A stretch of 64,000 nucleotides of DNA, from positions 14,450,379-14,514,378 of the forward strand of contig CM044880.1 of assembly GCA_024500155.1 (NCBI GenBank). Direction: 5' to 3'. The notes beneath the pieces are model-generated. The model did not search any database. It worked only from the letters and a program-made list of their open reading frames with translations, and was not told the DNA's origin. The position numbers were made by a program, and so were the translations under genes. Each line of letters opens with the position of its first letter. Positions within the stretch are counted from its first letter, which is position 1. Below, one piece after another: positions 1 to 14,063 of the stretch. Source of the DNA: Chenopodium formosanum. Lineage: Eukaryota; Streptophyta; Magnoliopsida; Caryophyllales; Amaranthaceae.

Positions 1-3000
1 GTGGCAATGGAGACATTGAAATAGCAGCAAATGAGTATCCTCCTGAGCTCATCTACTTGTTTACTTCAAAGGATGAAATTGCTGTTCATTTTCGGAAGTA
101 TGCTAGATTGTATAACAACTTGTTCGCGTACAGTTCTCTTGGTGGCCATTTTGATTCAAATAGCAAAAAAGGAATTTATGTATTCAAAATGCATGGTCAG
201 ATGTACCATTTTGTCCCAGATTTATTGCCCGAAAAGAAGCATCCTAAATACCTGCAGCTATACTTTTATGATGGACAGCATGAGGTTGAAAATAGGTTGG
301 GTTCTTTTCCAGAAGTAAGAGAAGATGTGATCCGGATTCTAATGCATGTGTCCCAGCAAAATCCATATGTTGTGTTTTTCCGGTCTCTAAGAGAACGAGT
401 TGTTACTGAGGACACAAAAATTATTTTGAATTAGAGTCCTGTACTTGATCAACGTGTCTACAATGATCCTTCTGTTGATGATGTAGCTTTTATCTGGCCA
501 GAAGATGCTTCATCAAGCCAAAGTTCAAGTCCTCATATTATGGTAACTGGGAAATCCAATCAAACTCATCGAATCTATCATAACTATGGCTGCTATGATC
601 CGCTTCAATATCCATTATTGTTTCCTTAAGGAGAATGTGGCTGGACTCAGGGTCTTAAAAAAAATCTCATCCAAGTAGACGAGGAGCGGATTTACTTCCA
701 GATCCTGTTATGTCTTGTGTTGTTCATGATGCTGAATATTTGCTGAATCAAGAAGAAAGACGTATACAATTCAGACTCTAAGTGTTTTACATTCTATGCT
801 AGACATACACTGTGATTTTTCCTTTTTCAGTGATATAGTTTATGGATTCTTTCTATGCAGGTGCAAAGAGAAAGAATACTAGAGCAGATAAGTTTATTTC
901 TCCTAGGGAATATTATGCCTACAAGCTGCAAATTCGACCTAAGAACATGCTATTGCGAGCAGGGAGATGTTTCCAACAGTATATAGTAGACATGTATGTG
1001 AAGATTGAGAATACGAGACTAGACTATTTTTGAAACAATCAGGAAACAATTAGAGCTGACCTATATAAAGGTATTTTGGATTCATTGGATAACGGAGAAA
1101 CTATTGCTTCTAATGTTGGTCGAAGGGTGATATTACCGCCGACTTATATTGGGGGTCCTCGAGATATGAAGAAGAGGTATTTAAATGACATGGCATTAGT
1201 GCGGAGATTTGGCAAGCCAGGTTTGTTTGTTACGGTTACATGTAATGCTAACTGGCCTGAAATAAAGGATGAGCTAGCTGCTAGTGAAAAGGCACAGAAC
1301 AGACCTGATTTGGTTTCTAGAATTTTTAGAGCAAAATTGATTGCACTAAAAAAAAAAGATCATGGAAAGGAAGGTGTTTGGTGAGGTTGCTGCAATGGTG
1401 TATGTGGTTGAATTTCAGAAAAGAGGTTTGCCATATGCTCATTTTTTAATTATTCTAAAACCTGAATATAAGATGAAATGTCCTGCAGATTATGATAGGT
1501 TTGTTTGTGCTGAAATACATTCTGAGACTAATGCCTACCTTAGGCGAGTTGTCTTGGCACATATGATGCATGGCCCTTGTGGCGAACTGAACCCAGAATG
1601 TCCATGTATGCGAACACGTGGTCTTAAATTAAGTTGCAAGAATAGGTATCCAAAACAGTTTTGTAATGAAACTACTAATAGTAAAGATGGCTATCCAATT
1701 TATCGTAGGAGAGAAACTGGAGAAAAAGTAGTTATAAGAAATGCAGAGCTTGATAATCAGTGGGTTATTCCATATAACCCTTATCTTTCTTTACTATTTG
1801 ATTATCATATAAATGTTGAGGTGTGTTCGACAATTAAAGCAGTAAAGTACCTATATAAGTATGTATATAAGGGTCATGATAGAATTTCTTATAATGTAGT
1901 GTCGTGCAATAATGAAGTTGTGGATGAGATTAAGCAGTATCAATCAGGCCGATGGGTATCTCCTTGTGAAGCTGCATGGAGAATCTTCGGTTTTGATTTG
2001 TTCAAGATGCACCCTCCGGTTTTACCTTTGCAGGTTCATTTACCAAATATGCAGACCGTTTGTGTTCATCCTCATGAAAGGTTACAAGCTGTTGTTTCAA
2101 ATTCTAAACGCTCTAGAACTCAGTTGACTGAATTTTTTGCTATGAATTCTGCTTCTGAAGATGGGTTGGGATACTTATATGGTGAATTTTGTGAGCACTA
2201 CACATGGGAGCAAAGTACTAAGACATGGAAACAAAGGGTCCAAAATAAGCTATCAATTGGGAGATTAGCATTTGTATATCCTGCAGAGGGTGAACGGTTT
2301 TTCCTAAGACTTTTATTGCTGCATGTAAAAAGTCCTAAGTCATTTGAGGATTTAAGAACTATCAATGACCATCTTTATCCAACTTTCCAAGAAGCTGCTG
2401 TAAAACTTGGAATTATAGAAGATGATGATGCAGCTGAACTAACTCTGTCTGAAGCTTGTGAGACTAATATGCCTGCTGCCTTGCGACGCTTATTTGCAAC
2501 AGTCCTTATATTTTGTCAGCCGAGTAATCCTGCTGCTTTATGGGAAAATTATTATCCTTTTCTTGGTGAAGACTTCTCTCACAAATTTCCACAGCAACTT
2601 CAAAAAGTGCAGCAGCTCACTGTAAGAGCTATTGAACAGAACCTTGAATCCATGGGAAAATCACTTGCTTTTTTTGGTCTAGTTTATTTAAATTCCCAGG
2701 TTAATGATGAGTTCAGACGGACAAAGGACATTCTAGATGCCCTTGATGCTCCTATCCTAGAAGAATGCTTAGGTTGTCGCTCTAAGTTGAACTGCGCACA
2801 GAATGCTGCTTTTGTGTGTATTATGGATCATGTTCTACAGCAAAAGGGTGGTGCTTTTTTTATTGATGGTCCTGGGGGTACGGGAAAAACTTTTTTGTAC
2901 AATGCTTTATATGCAGAAGTGCGGCTCATGAACAAGATTGTTTTACCTACAGCTACTTCCGGAATTGCTGCAGCAAACATTCCCTCAGGTAGAACTGCTC

Positions 3001-4199
3001 ATTCTAGGTTCAAAATACCAATTGATAGTGAATCTTCTTTGGCGTGTGATGTTCCTAAGCAAGGTAGTTTAGCAGCACTGTTAAAGGAAACATCCCTTAT
3101 AATATGGGACGAGGCTTCAATGGCTAAGAAACAAAACATTGAGTCTTTGGATCTCTTGCTCCAAGATATATGTGATAATAAGTTTACATTTAGAGGCAAA
3201 GTAGTTGTTTTCGGCGGTGATTTTAGACAAGTGTTACCAGTAGTCCCTCAGAAAACTATGAAGGAAGCTGTTCAAGCAAGTATTGTTACTTCTTATTTGT
3301 GGCCTAAGTTTATCAAGTTCCGGCTGACAGAAAATATTAGAGCAAGAGATGATCCTACTTACTCTGCTTTTTTGCTTGATTTGGGAGATGGGAAATTACA
3401 GCAAACAGAAATTGCATCCATCGAGTTGCGACAAGATATTGTCCATTCTACTACTAACCTAACAGACTTAGTCTCAACTGTTACAGTCCAAACATTTCCA
3501 GAAGTTGCTCAGGGACAGGTTGATAGTCAAGTTTTCACTAAGAAAACAATTCTAACGCCTATGAATGATGATGTTGATTCAATTGATGCATCCATGATTG
3601 AGCAATTCCCTGGTCAGACTGTAAGATACAGGAGCTTTGATGCCATTTTGAATGATACATGTAATATCTATCCAACAGAATTCATCAACAAGCTATGCTC
3701 TGGTGGTATAAGTCCTCATGAGTTGATATTAAAGGAAAATTGCCCTGTTATACTGTTGAGAAATTTACTCCCTTCTTCGGGCTTATGCAATGGCACAAGA
3801 CTAATTTGCAAAAGATTTTTTCCAAATGTAATCCAATGTACTATAGATGTTGGCCACCACAAAGGAGAAACAATTTTCATACACAGAGTCAATTTAAGAC
3901 CTCCTACTGGTGCTAACTATCCATTTTAGTTTGAAAGAAAACAATTTCCTATCAAGCTAAGCTTCGCAATGACAATTAATAAATCCCAAGGATAAACTCT
4001 AAATCAAGTATCGATTTATCTTCCGCGTCCATGCTTTTCACATGGACAGCTTTATGTCGCATTATCTCGAGCTAAGAAAGCACAAGATGTCTGTGTCTTT
4101 ACCAAAAAACTTACAGAGAAGGGTTCTACAGTTGCTGTTACTAATGTAGTGTCTTTTGAACTTTTACGTTTATCCGGTATTCTAGAAAATGATGCATAG
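1..4199 (+). pseudogene. Helitron Rep/helicase (HUH endonuclease plus PIF1-like helicase), broken, 5' partial
   Basis: In active copies this protein nicks and unwinds DNA for rolling-circle transposition. The Helitron-like N domain is at about 57-1400 and the Rep core at about 1362-2000. The HUH motif reads Pro-Tyr-Ala-His near 1430, so its first His is lost; the YLYKYVYKG Tyr motif is kept at about 1845-1875. The PIF1 helicase follows, with Walker A GPGGTGKT near 2870 and Walker B IIWDEAS near 3100. The frame is broken by stops at 432 (TAG), 627 (TAA), 1031 (TGA), 3927 (TAG) and 3993 (TAA), and by frameshifts at A-runs near 655 and 1350. A 99-bp intron at 762-860 is likely: splicing joins two coding blocks in phase. 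Helicase motifs after 3927 continue in frame to the stop at 4197-4199. Most stops fit C-to-T changes. Confidence 0.93.
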
Positions 4200-5873
4200 T
4201 AGTTTTCAGTATGTGTGTGTATGCTGAAGGGTGAAACAAATGTATAGCAACTGTTGTTATTGCATCTGCACATGTAGCTTAAGCTTTTGTTCCATTCATT
4301 CTTTTTACAATGGTGCTATTTTGCTGATATTGTTTCCTTTCCCTCTTGAAAAACAATTTTCAGTTCCCTAACTCTTGTTGCTTAATTTACAGGAACAAAT
4401 TTACAGCTTGAACAATTCATACATTGTTAGATATGAAGACCCTTTAGTGCACCAGGTAAACATAAACATCACATGGCAAGCATTTTAAACTGTCATTGCT
4501 GCACTATTGTAAACTATCAGTCATTACTTACTTGATTAAGTACAATAAGGTCTATAAATAATAAGAGTGCTTTGGCTCTCAAAGATAGTTTTCTCAGTTA
4601 ATTTACAATTCAAATGAGCATTATATTTTTTCCCTTTATAGTTCATTTATTCTACTTTCCTGGCACGCAAATTCATGCAACAATATACCTGAATATGAGC
4701 TATTTTCTTGTTCAAAAAGTTATGCTTCAAATTGTATGATTGACATAAGAAATGTAATTGGAAGTCATAGTTTTTCTAGGTACTTGCACATTGCCTTCAA
4801 CGAAATTTTCAACTTGTGGTCACAAGAAGTCATGCATACTCATTAAGGCTGATGTATTTTTGAAAAGGTCATAATTGATGATCATTTGCCAATCATTCTA
4901 ATTGTTGTAATCTATAGAGAATCTTGTAATGAATGGCTAAATTGGTTATAGCTCAAGATTTCTGAGGTTTTTTTCCTATACTTGAAACTATTTGCAGGAA
5001 TATGCATGAGCTTACAAAGAAGGTATTGTTTCATTCTTCTAGGATTGAAATCGTCTTAGAATACACTCATGCCATTTACAGTATCCTTACACATGTTTCA
5101 GCATTCAGGCATCGTCTATGCAAAGGAAAATCACATCCAGCTTGGTAAGAGCTTTTTTCCAACTTCTTAATGTTCCTTACATAATTTATCCTGTAATATA
5201 TACAAATTATGCTTGTGTTGTGCTGGATTAGTGTTTTCCGGTGTTTATGTTCTAAGCAAAAGCTAAGGTTAACTGACCAGAGTATTTGCATTATGCTTTA
5301 CTGTTCTTAGGTTGTTGTTTCATTGAATTATATGTGCTCTGAAATTCTTCTACACATATTCTTATAATTTACAGTAAATGTGCCAAAATCTATGTTGTAT
5401 TTCCTTGTTGTTAAGCTGTTTAGAAAAAATGTATAGCACCTTATTAGTAATTATATGAATAGCAATATATATAATAAATGTGTATACAAATTTAGATAGC
5501 GCTTCGGATTTAGAGTGTGAATATTCTTCAAACGAACATTTTTCTAGATTAGTTATCCACAACGAAATGCATGGTATTTTTGTAAATAGAAAGGCTGATT
5601 TTAAATAGAGGTTATTGTCAATTTTTTGTCTAAATATAGATTTGGGCTGTGTGTTTTTTTTGGATATTTAAATATATAATGGGCTTTGTAAAATGTGGCC
5701 CACATTTAAAATGGCATCATTCAAATTTGAAAAGCTAATCACATATGTTAAGTTAGTATATTTTGCTTTATGGGTAAGAGATGCAAGTACAAGTCAACTT
5801 TACTATTCAACTTTTAGCTTTTTCAAATCCAATGAGACAGCTAAGCTGCTGTACTTTACTACAACTTCAGCCA

Positions 5874-5912
<39 letters not shown>

Positions 5913-6989
5913 CTGACTTCCTTATTATATAAGTAAAAAGTAATCACTATCCTTTTAAGATTAGTGCATAAAATAATAGTATCTTCCCACTATCTTAGTC
6001 CATACTACTTTCTAGATGTACGAATAGTAGAGTAAACAATTGTAGCTTTACTGCCTTCAACAGTACTCAGGTGAAAAAAATTAGGTTAACTTTAGTACCT
6101 AGGATCGGCTATAAATACCCACCTCCTCCCTCTTTATTCTTCATTACTTATTCTCTGCTATTCCATTTTGTTTTGAGGTATATTCTTCTCCTTTTCAGCT
6201 CATTTATTCTATTTTCCTGGCACGCAAATTCATGGCTTGTGTTCATGCATTATGAGCTAACCATCACAAGAGTAAGCTATTAGCTTACTAAACAGATTAC
6301 AATTTGAAAGAATTAAATCCTATAAATACATTATTCAACCTCCTTTAAATATTATCTACTTGTGGTGCAAGTAAAATTAATAGTTTTATTAGAAATTTAT
6401 TATATTTGATTGTACATTTCATAAAAACAAAACAAAAAACGAGATCAAATATATCGAGTGTAATTTATACAAGTAGCTCTATTTTTCTTGACATTGCTAG
6501 ATATTTAGTATATTATTTTATTATAGTTGTTGTAGGTATTTTTGAAACCTTTTTTTTTTTTAGGGGGGGGGGGGGGGGTTTAAAATTTTTGTATATATGT
6601 TTTGCACAATGTATCTTTCATATTGTGTTTGCTATTTGTAGAGAAAAAACGTTAGCAGAAAATCAGTTTCGTATACCTTTATAATGAAAATGAATGTTTA
6701 TATGTTTGCTTAACTATATCTACTTATTTTCCTTGCACTTGTAGCTGAGATTGCATTTAAATTCTTGGGTTGAAAAAAACTTATAAATGTTGCACAATAA
6801 ATTTATTCTTATATAAATTCATTTGTAGATGCTATAATTTAAATTGCTTACAATAGTTTATCTTTCATTACAGTATACCTGACATGGCTGCAAGTGCTTA
6901 TTACTTTACATCAATTATCTTCTGTCTAGATTAACTACCTAAATTAATATTGCTTATTTTTACTTTGTTTCAATAATTCTTAACAGAAA
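4200..6989. other. Non-coding spacer inside the Helitron
   Basis: No gene is supported here. It is AT-rich and holds a long A-run at 5875-5911, a run of about 16 G near 6564-6579, and two copies of a segment of about 38 bp (near 4642-4678 and 6196-6232) sharing the core CCTGGCACGCAAATTCATG. The short open frames lack any recognisable domain. It may hold the promoter and 5' UTR introns of the downstream RPA-like gene. Confidence 0.5.
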
Positions 6990-9900
6990 ATGAATACACC
7001 TTCAAAGATGAAGCTTGAACCTGTGTACTTAGATGAACTTAACACTCAGAGCAAAGACTACAAGGTTAAAGTGACTGTAGCTGAAAAAGGAAGGGCTCAA
7101 CCATCACCAAAAAAACCAGGTGTCATATTCCAGACAATTATCTTAGAAGATGAGAAGGTAATTCTGTTTCATTTGTTTATTTTTTGCAAAAACCCATGTC
7201 TTTTTTTCATCAATACTGTGATTAGCAATTGTTTTGAACTGAAAGCTTATCTTATTACTGCTACTTTTATAATTATCAACATGTACCTTTACTTACCAAG
7301 GAACTTTGTGTGATGTAAAAGTAATAGGATTTCTTTATTTTGTTTGCCTATGTAGATTTATGCATGTACTTTTGCTTATGTTCAGCTAACATATTCATTA
7401 AAGTGTGGTGTCTTTTTTATAGAGACATAATCTTAGTATTTCTAGATAAGCATGTTGTTGACCTGTATATTACGTGTCTTAACAGAAAAACAGAATGAGA
7501 TGTGCTCTTTTTGGAGATCAAATCCATGCATATGAAGATGTCTTAAAACCAACTGGCCAATATGAAATATCAAAAGCTCCTATAACATATATGGATGAGC
7601 AGTACAAGATTAACCTTGAAGAGCTTCCATATCAGATGACTATTGGCCACCAGACAATCGTTCAGCGTTTAAATCCAGAAGTTGGTCCAATTGAGCCTAA
7701 ATATCAGCCACTGTCAACTCTCCCACGATCGCCTGATCCTAATGGCAGATTTGGTATACTTATGCTATATTTTAATTTCATTTACAGATAAATTCCTCTC
7801 TATGATTAGCGTATATTACTATTAATATCATCTGAAGCTACATTTCTTTTTTTTCTTGCCTAAATAGATATTGTTGGTGTGGTTCTGTTTGTTGAGGATG
7901 CACCTCGAATTATATCTAATATACGTGGGCGCGACAGTCCAGTTCGTGAAATATCTGTAACTGACACAAGGTAATCACTACTATATACCTTATAGCTTTT
8001 TAGGGCATATTTAACCTTTAATGCGCTACTTGATTGAAATACCTAACAACCTATTAAAAATATTGAATCAGCCAAGACCATGCTATGACAATTTCAGCAT
8101 GGAATGATCTCACTGGTAAGCCATGTGATGCAATAAGTAATTGGGCTGAAAGATTCAATGTTGTCGGCTTTACTGCACTTAAGACTCGCCATACAAGAGG
8201 TAAAAGCAGCTCCTGTACTTGAATGCCTGTACTGTACATATATAATCTAATCTGAAGCATTCTTGAACTACATTGTAGGATTCACTTTGAACACTACTAT
8301 GTCTACTAGGATCATTATGAACCCTAAAGGAGAAAGAGCAGATATGCTACGAGAATGGTAATTAGTACATGCATCATATATAGAAGAAACAGATCAATAA
8401 TAAGATAATGTACTTACCTTATTCTGTTGTGCATTGCAGGGTCAAATTATATCAGCATGTTTTGCTTGATAGACAAGAAAAAATCCTGAATGTTAGATAC
8501 CCAAGTGCTGAGAAAAAAGTAGTGACCATAGCAAAACTTCGCAGCAAAAAGGTTTAAAATTCATGTTATTGCTTCAATTTAAACACAATTAGCTGCTTAC
8601 AATTTACTTACTTTTGCATATGCTGTCATATACATGTTTTACATACATGTTTGGCTAAATGAATGCAGGCATCGAATGCTATTCCGGATGAAGTAGCATG
8701 GATTAGAGTCACTATACCAGACCCTGACCTACAAAGAGTTAATGCTTACATTGGCTGTCTAGGGTGTGGAAAGCGAACACATCTCCCTATTGGAACCCGC
8801 TTCCCTTGCATTTCTTGCAAAAAAGCAGAAACAACAGCTGCTTACAGGTACTTTAAATGACCTTATTTATATGTTACTTTGCCATAATAAGCTTATCTAC
8901 TAATTCTAACTCCTTTACCATATATTTGTAAAGAGTGACTTTCAAGTTTGATGCTGCTGATGAAAGTGGAACAATGTCATTTACGACATTTAATGATGAC
9001 ACGGAGAAGCTTTACCGAAAACCAGCAAGTGAAATTTGGAATATCAAAAGCACTGTAAGAATAATCCCTAATATTTTAATCTATTGTTATTCATAACTCT
9101 GCTCAAATCAAATGTATGTTATTTTTATAAACCACAATAGTAAGATATACTATGCACACTGCCCATACAAGTACACAAGTATGCTTATGATGTAACAAGC
9201 ACTTATTATGTATTTTATTCTCTACTGCTTCAGCTTTTACTCCTTTGTTATTCTTCTATAAGTGTTGCTCAAGTGTTTCAGCTTTGTTGTTGTTTCCTAG
9301 ATTTATTTTGAATATCGTTCATATTATCTTTCCTTAAATATTTGAATATTGCAGGGGAATTTGGAAGCCTTCATAGTAGTGCAAAGAACTCTTTCCACTA
9401 AGCCATTCTTCATTCAAGTAACTCCCACTCAAGAGTTAGCCAAGAACAGCGTGCTGCTGTGGACTCTCAAAGGCATTGATGTAGGGGATAATGAACCAGA
9501 GGCTCAGGATCTAGCCTGAACAAGGCCTGAGACCTGCACCGTGAATAGAGAACAATTCCATACTTCACCTTTAATGTCCACAGCTAAAGCTCGTGGGAAA
9601 GCACCTGTTATTGCTGACCCTGAAAACGATGCTCCTTTCAACACAGACAGTGCAGTAGCATTTGATGAAGCTTTTGCTGAAGCAATGCAATTTCAAGAGA
9701 TCAGATTAGCTTCACAGGCATTTGACACAGATTGTTTTGATATTGCAAATCAACCAACAAACAAGGGTATTGTCATTTCAGAAGCGCCAACACCAGCTGC
9801 TGAACTACCTACTTGGGCCAAACTTTCTCGGCCACGAAGCAATGTGAAGAGTAAGGAAGCGATAAATATAGATGTAGACATAGACACAGAAGATGAAGAT

Positions 9901-10005
9901 CCTGTTCCCAGGAAGAGGCTCCGCACAGCTCTTTTCAAGGACACCGCTGAAACAGATGATGCTGACACCACAGACTCTGCAACACCCAGTCCCACTGATG
10001 CATAA
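6990..10005 (+). CDS. Helitron-type replication protein A large subunit (RPA70-like), nine exons, internal TGA
   Basis: A single-stranded DNA-binding protein of the RPA70 family, often carried by plant Helitrons and thought to assist their replication. Exons: 6990-7157, 7486-7753, 7868-7970, 8072-8199, 8279-8357, 8440-8551, 8669-8847, 8934-9054 and 9355 onward. All junctions are GT-AG and the phases join without a break. The N-terminal OB fold resembles DUF223, and a middle OB fold follows at about residues 145-260. The C-terminal OB fold has a four-Cys zinc site (C316, C319, C333, C336). The frame reaches TGA at 9517-9519 (440 residues). It then stays open in the same phase to 10005, adding an acidic tail with a basic PRKRLR patch. 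TGA could come from CGA by C-to-T, so the longer product of about 602 residues may be ancestral; an unseen intron could also remove the stop. Confidence 0.88.
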
Positions 10006-11097
10006 TCAAAAGCAATCTAAAGTTTATGAAAGTGCACCATCTTTTGCTCTTAGAGTTTAGCTTTAGAGTATGGTAGTTTGCTAAGAATGAAGCGACTTTT
10101 GGATGTTTAAAAGGAACATTTTGCTCATCTTATGTTCCCAATAAACATCATTTATGTATATAGTCATGCAGTCATGTAGTAAGCTAAGTTATGTAGTAAG
10201 TGCAAGCTTTTGGACATCCTATTTGAAGTTAGTTAAGAACATCAGTTATGTAAGTGTTTATGCTATCAGCTCAAGCCTTATAAGTTGGCTGTAATGTATA
10301 TATTAATATCCTTAAATCAGGATATCTATATAAATAATATCAAATATATTAACTAAACTTTCTTGGCTTCTTATTCAGTTGTTTTTACATCTTCTTTAAA
10401 ATTCTTTGGTTTTCTACTGCTTCATGTCTCAGGGACAGGTTTTCCTAAACAAACTACAGATTATCTAAACCTGTAAATATATACCTGAAAAATGCATTAT
10501 TAAAACAGCAATTGAAGTGAACCTAAGAAATTGTTCACTGTCATTTCATTACAGGCTGCATATATATATTCTTTTCCTCCTATCCAAGCTGATATTTTTA
10601 CAAGTTATACACAATATACGATAATATTAACATCTTTACTCTTCCATGATTGTTTTATTATACAGATTTAACAAGACAAGACTAGCACTTCGATGTAATG
10701 TATGCTGATGAATTCAGATCCTGAATACACATTTCCAGTTTGATGAAAACATAATTGCACCCTTAGGTATTGTCTTCAGACTGGTAATCTTTTTTCACTA
10801 CTAAGTTTTTCCTTTGTGTTTTGCTACATGCTAAAGGCACTTGAAAATGTATTACTCCAATTTTCAATGACAAGGTTTATAAAATGACAGCCATAAATCT
10901 AAACCAAAGTAATACATAAATTTCAACATATATAGGCTTAAAAGCAAAGCTTTAATATAGTTCCATCAAACATCAGGCCTTACAAAAGAAACCTTACACA
11001 CCTATATAGTAAATACTACAACAAATCTTAACCAAGTACATTTTATCATAGCACAAGCCAAACACAGGTAGCTAGAGAATCTATTACCCTAGCATAC
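10006..11097. other. Spacer between convergent RPA-like and B3 genes
   Basis: AT-rich DNA between the 3' ends of the plus-strand RPA-like gene and the minus-strand B3 gene. It should hold both 3' UTRs and polyadenylation signals, for example AATAAA near 10140. I see no coding region or structured repeat here. Confidence 0.5.
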
Positions 11098-14063
11098 TTA
11101 CATAGGCCCAAGTAGGAATTCAAATAAGACAGGATAACCTCGTCGATAAACTACTAAAGCACCAAAACCATCAATAATACGCTGATCTTCATAAAACAGA
11201 TTTACACCATTTCTTAGAGAACAAGCAGTTATGACATTTCTATCTCGAGCAATATGCAGTTCAGCACATCATTGTTTAAGTCTATGTCGGATCAACATCA
11301 CAGTACATGGTTTCATTTCTCTGAAGTAGGTTCTAGAAAATAAAGCCGGAACAATCTGCACAGAATAGTATTTTGTGAGAGGTTAACCATCAAGAGCAAA
11401 TAATGCCTATGTATAAATAGAAGGAAAAAAGTGAACATAAAGGGAACAATGAAACAAATTATCTAGATAACAAATCAAACATACTAGAGTTCCTTCATTA
11501 ATATATGGTGCACGGAATATATGCCTAAAAGATGGAGCAGAGCTTCTCTGTTGCATTGCAGATAGATGAACATCAAGTTCTGAATTGGTTAGTGCAGGTA
11601 TCCTTTCAAAGTTATCAACCCTTGGTAGCATGGCATTTAGATTGGTCTTTTCTTCACCATGAAAGGAAAATATACGTGTGTGAAATATGACATTTGCTTT
11701 AAAATACATTATTAGCGTATCTCCAACTTCGATATCATTGTCCGATATAAAGTTCCTCCATCCTTCTCCAGTACATATACACCTAATTCCACTCGCATTG
11801 CAAGATTTCTTAAGAGTTACATTCCATGAGAGCCCGTCAACACCACGAAACACCTTGAATTTTCCACATTGATTGGCTAGAATATGATAGAAATTAAGAG
11901 GGATTTCCTGAACATACACATACAAACAGTTAACAAACAAACATTTGCATTGTACAAAAAGAAAATAGCTTAGCAAACTAAACAACAGTAAACTTCACAC
12001 ACTGCAGAACATTGATGCTTTTCTTCTATTCTGATTATCCATTTCATTACATAATTCTCATTAGCCTGGCAAAACAAATACACCTACAGTTAAATTCTGA
12101 TCATTCCAAGAATTTAGCAAGAAATTTTATTGCTAAATACACATACCATTATTCAAACTCCAACTAGAGTTGCAATAATCTGCACTATACTCTGCAGCAA
12201 ATCTAACCCCCTATATATAGTAGCCAAGGTAAACTAATTAGTTTCAGAGTAACTACAAGCTCCACAGCAACTGTGACCATGTGAACCTCTATGTACATCA
12301 AGTGCACTAAGACTATAACAAAATCTAGATTCTTAATCATTACAAATGTGCAGTGCATAGGATTTTAACATGCTTCATAAACGCAGGGATCTTTCCTTAT
12401 ATTCAAACATACCCATTGATTCTTGTAAACTGGTTGCATGGTTATTGCATTGTAAAGTCATATCTAGACTTGTGATATCAGTCTTGCTGTTGTGATTGAG
12501 GTAATTCACCCTTATCGATAACCACATATAACTCATGTAATAATTTATTCCCTAACAAGTCATATAACCATATGAATACTCCTTACACGAATCATTGAAA
12601 TAGAGGCTTAATCTTTTCTATATTCACGTTGCTACATGTGAACTTTACATACACTGCTCAACAATTCTCAATAATAATAGTCTAGATTTACAAAAGCAAC
12701 ATAAAAATTAAACTCAGAGAACCAAATCAACCCCTTTTTTGGTTAAGTTTTCTGTGCAAAATGCCATAGAAAGTTTTATTGCTTTATCTTACATTTAAAA
12801 TATAACTTATATGTTAAATTGTTACAGTACTAAAATAAAAGTGATGGGAAATCGAAGAGAGACAAAATAAAAAAGGTAAAAATAGCTAGCCATTTTAAGC
12901 ATGCTCCTCAAAATACCTTCACTTTATACCATATATATGTTGTGACAGTAGCATTTTAAGAATGTTGATTTTCCAATAAACTTATTTTGATATTTCATCT
13001 ACCATTTGTATCTAATCTCCTTTACCATAGATACTTTGATTTTCTATCTACCAGATATATTAAAGGATCTTACAAAATTCCATCACATACATATTTATTA
13101 AGCAAAAAAACAATAACTAAACTCCATAACAACTACTATGAACAAATTGAGGAAACAACTATATAGAACCAAGTACAATACATATACAGAAACAACTATA
13201 TATTCTAAAAATAAAAGACAACACAAGACCGATGCTTCCAGAGCAAAATCAATTACTATTTATATATAAATTAAGGATCTTTATCCATTGCAAGACTACA
13301 ACTTATTATATTTCCTTCTTACTAACATGCACTGCATCTTTATAACTAAACACTTAGATAGTTTAATCTAATACAAAAAAGACCCAATACATAACTTCTG
13401 CTTCATCATATCCATTCAAAAGATTAACATAAAATAGACCCCGAAAACCAAGCAATATGAACCTTAGCAATCGCCTTTCCCAACTGTGACTTTCCCTTAT
13501 GAACTTCTTATTTTGTACATCTCATAATCCTCACTTGTTTCATCAATTTGTTCATAGTATTCCTCATAAACAGAATCAAACCAGCTACTATCTTCATTGT
13601 TGGAGAAATTTCTACAATCAGAACAACCCTGTGATTGAAATAGTTCATCCGATAACGAAGCATTTCCTTCTCCAGACTCCTTTTCTGAGTCAGAGTTCAG
13701 GTCACTTTCAGAAATTTCAGCAGACTCATCATCTTCCACACTCTCCTCACACTGATCTTCATCCTGAATTTCACCTTTCTCCTGTTTACTATTAGATTCA
13801 ACATAAATGATTTTTTGCTTATGTGCATCACTTTCAAACTCTGACTTTCTTTTCTTAATATGTTCTCCTTTTTCTGATTTTTGCTCCGTTTTCGCAGTCT
13901 CCTGTCGCAATATCTCTAGATGACTATTCATCTTCTTTGTAACATCGGCAAAATACAACAGGAAACTCGAAATATTCTCCTCCTGCGATTTGTTACCCTT
14001 AGGCATCCACACAGGTGGCGAGAAAACTTTCCCAGAGGTAGCTGTACTATCAGTGCTCGCCAT
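11098..14063 (-). CDS. Two-B3-domain protein carried by the Helitron, one nonsense codon
   Basis: B3 domains are plant DNA-binding folds (REM, ARF, ABI3 families). Exon 11907-11485 (minus) encodes most of a B3 domain with the usual GW-F-x(n)-GD core (GEGWRNFISDNDIEVGD). It has a CAG acceptor and a GTATGT donor. Exon 11355-11098 follows in phase and encodes a second B3-like domain ending at TAA 11098-11100, but an in-frame TGA interrupts it near 11270. An open frame at 14063-13497 starts with ATG and is Lys/Glu/Ser-rich, then strongly acidic (about residues 90-160). It is likely the first exon of this gene, but the joining exon or exons between 13497 and 11908 are not resolved. The alternative is two separate genes. 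The acidic stretch resembles the linkers common in REM-type B3 proteins. Confidence 0.7.

Noticed and set aside
5693..5932. 79-codon frame ending in poly-Lys
   Set aside because: The Lys run is a long A-tract; no domain and no other support.
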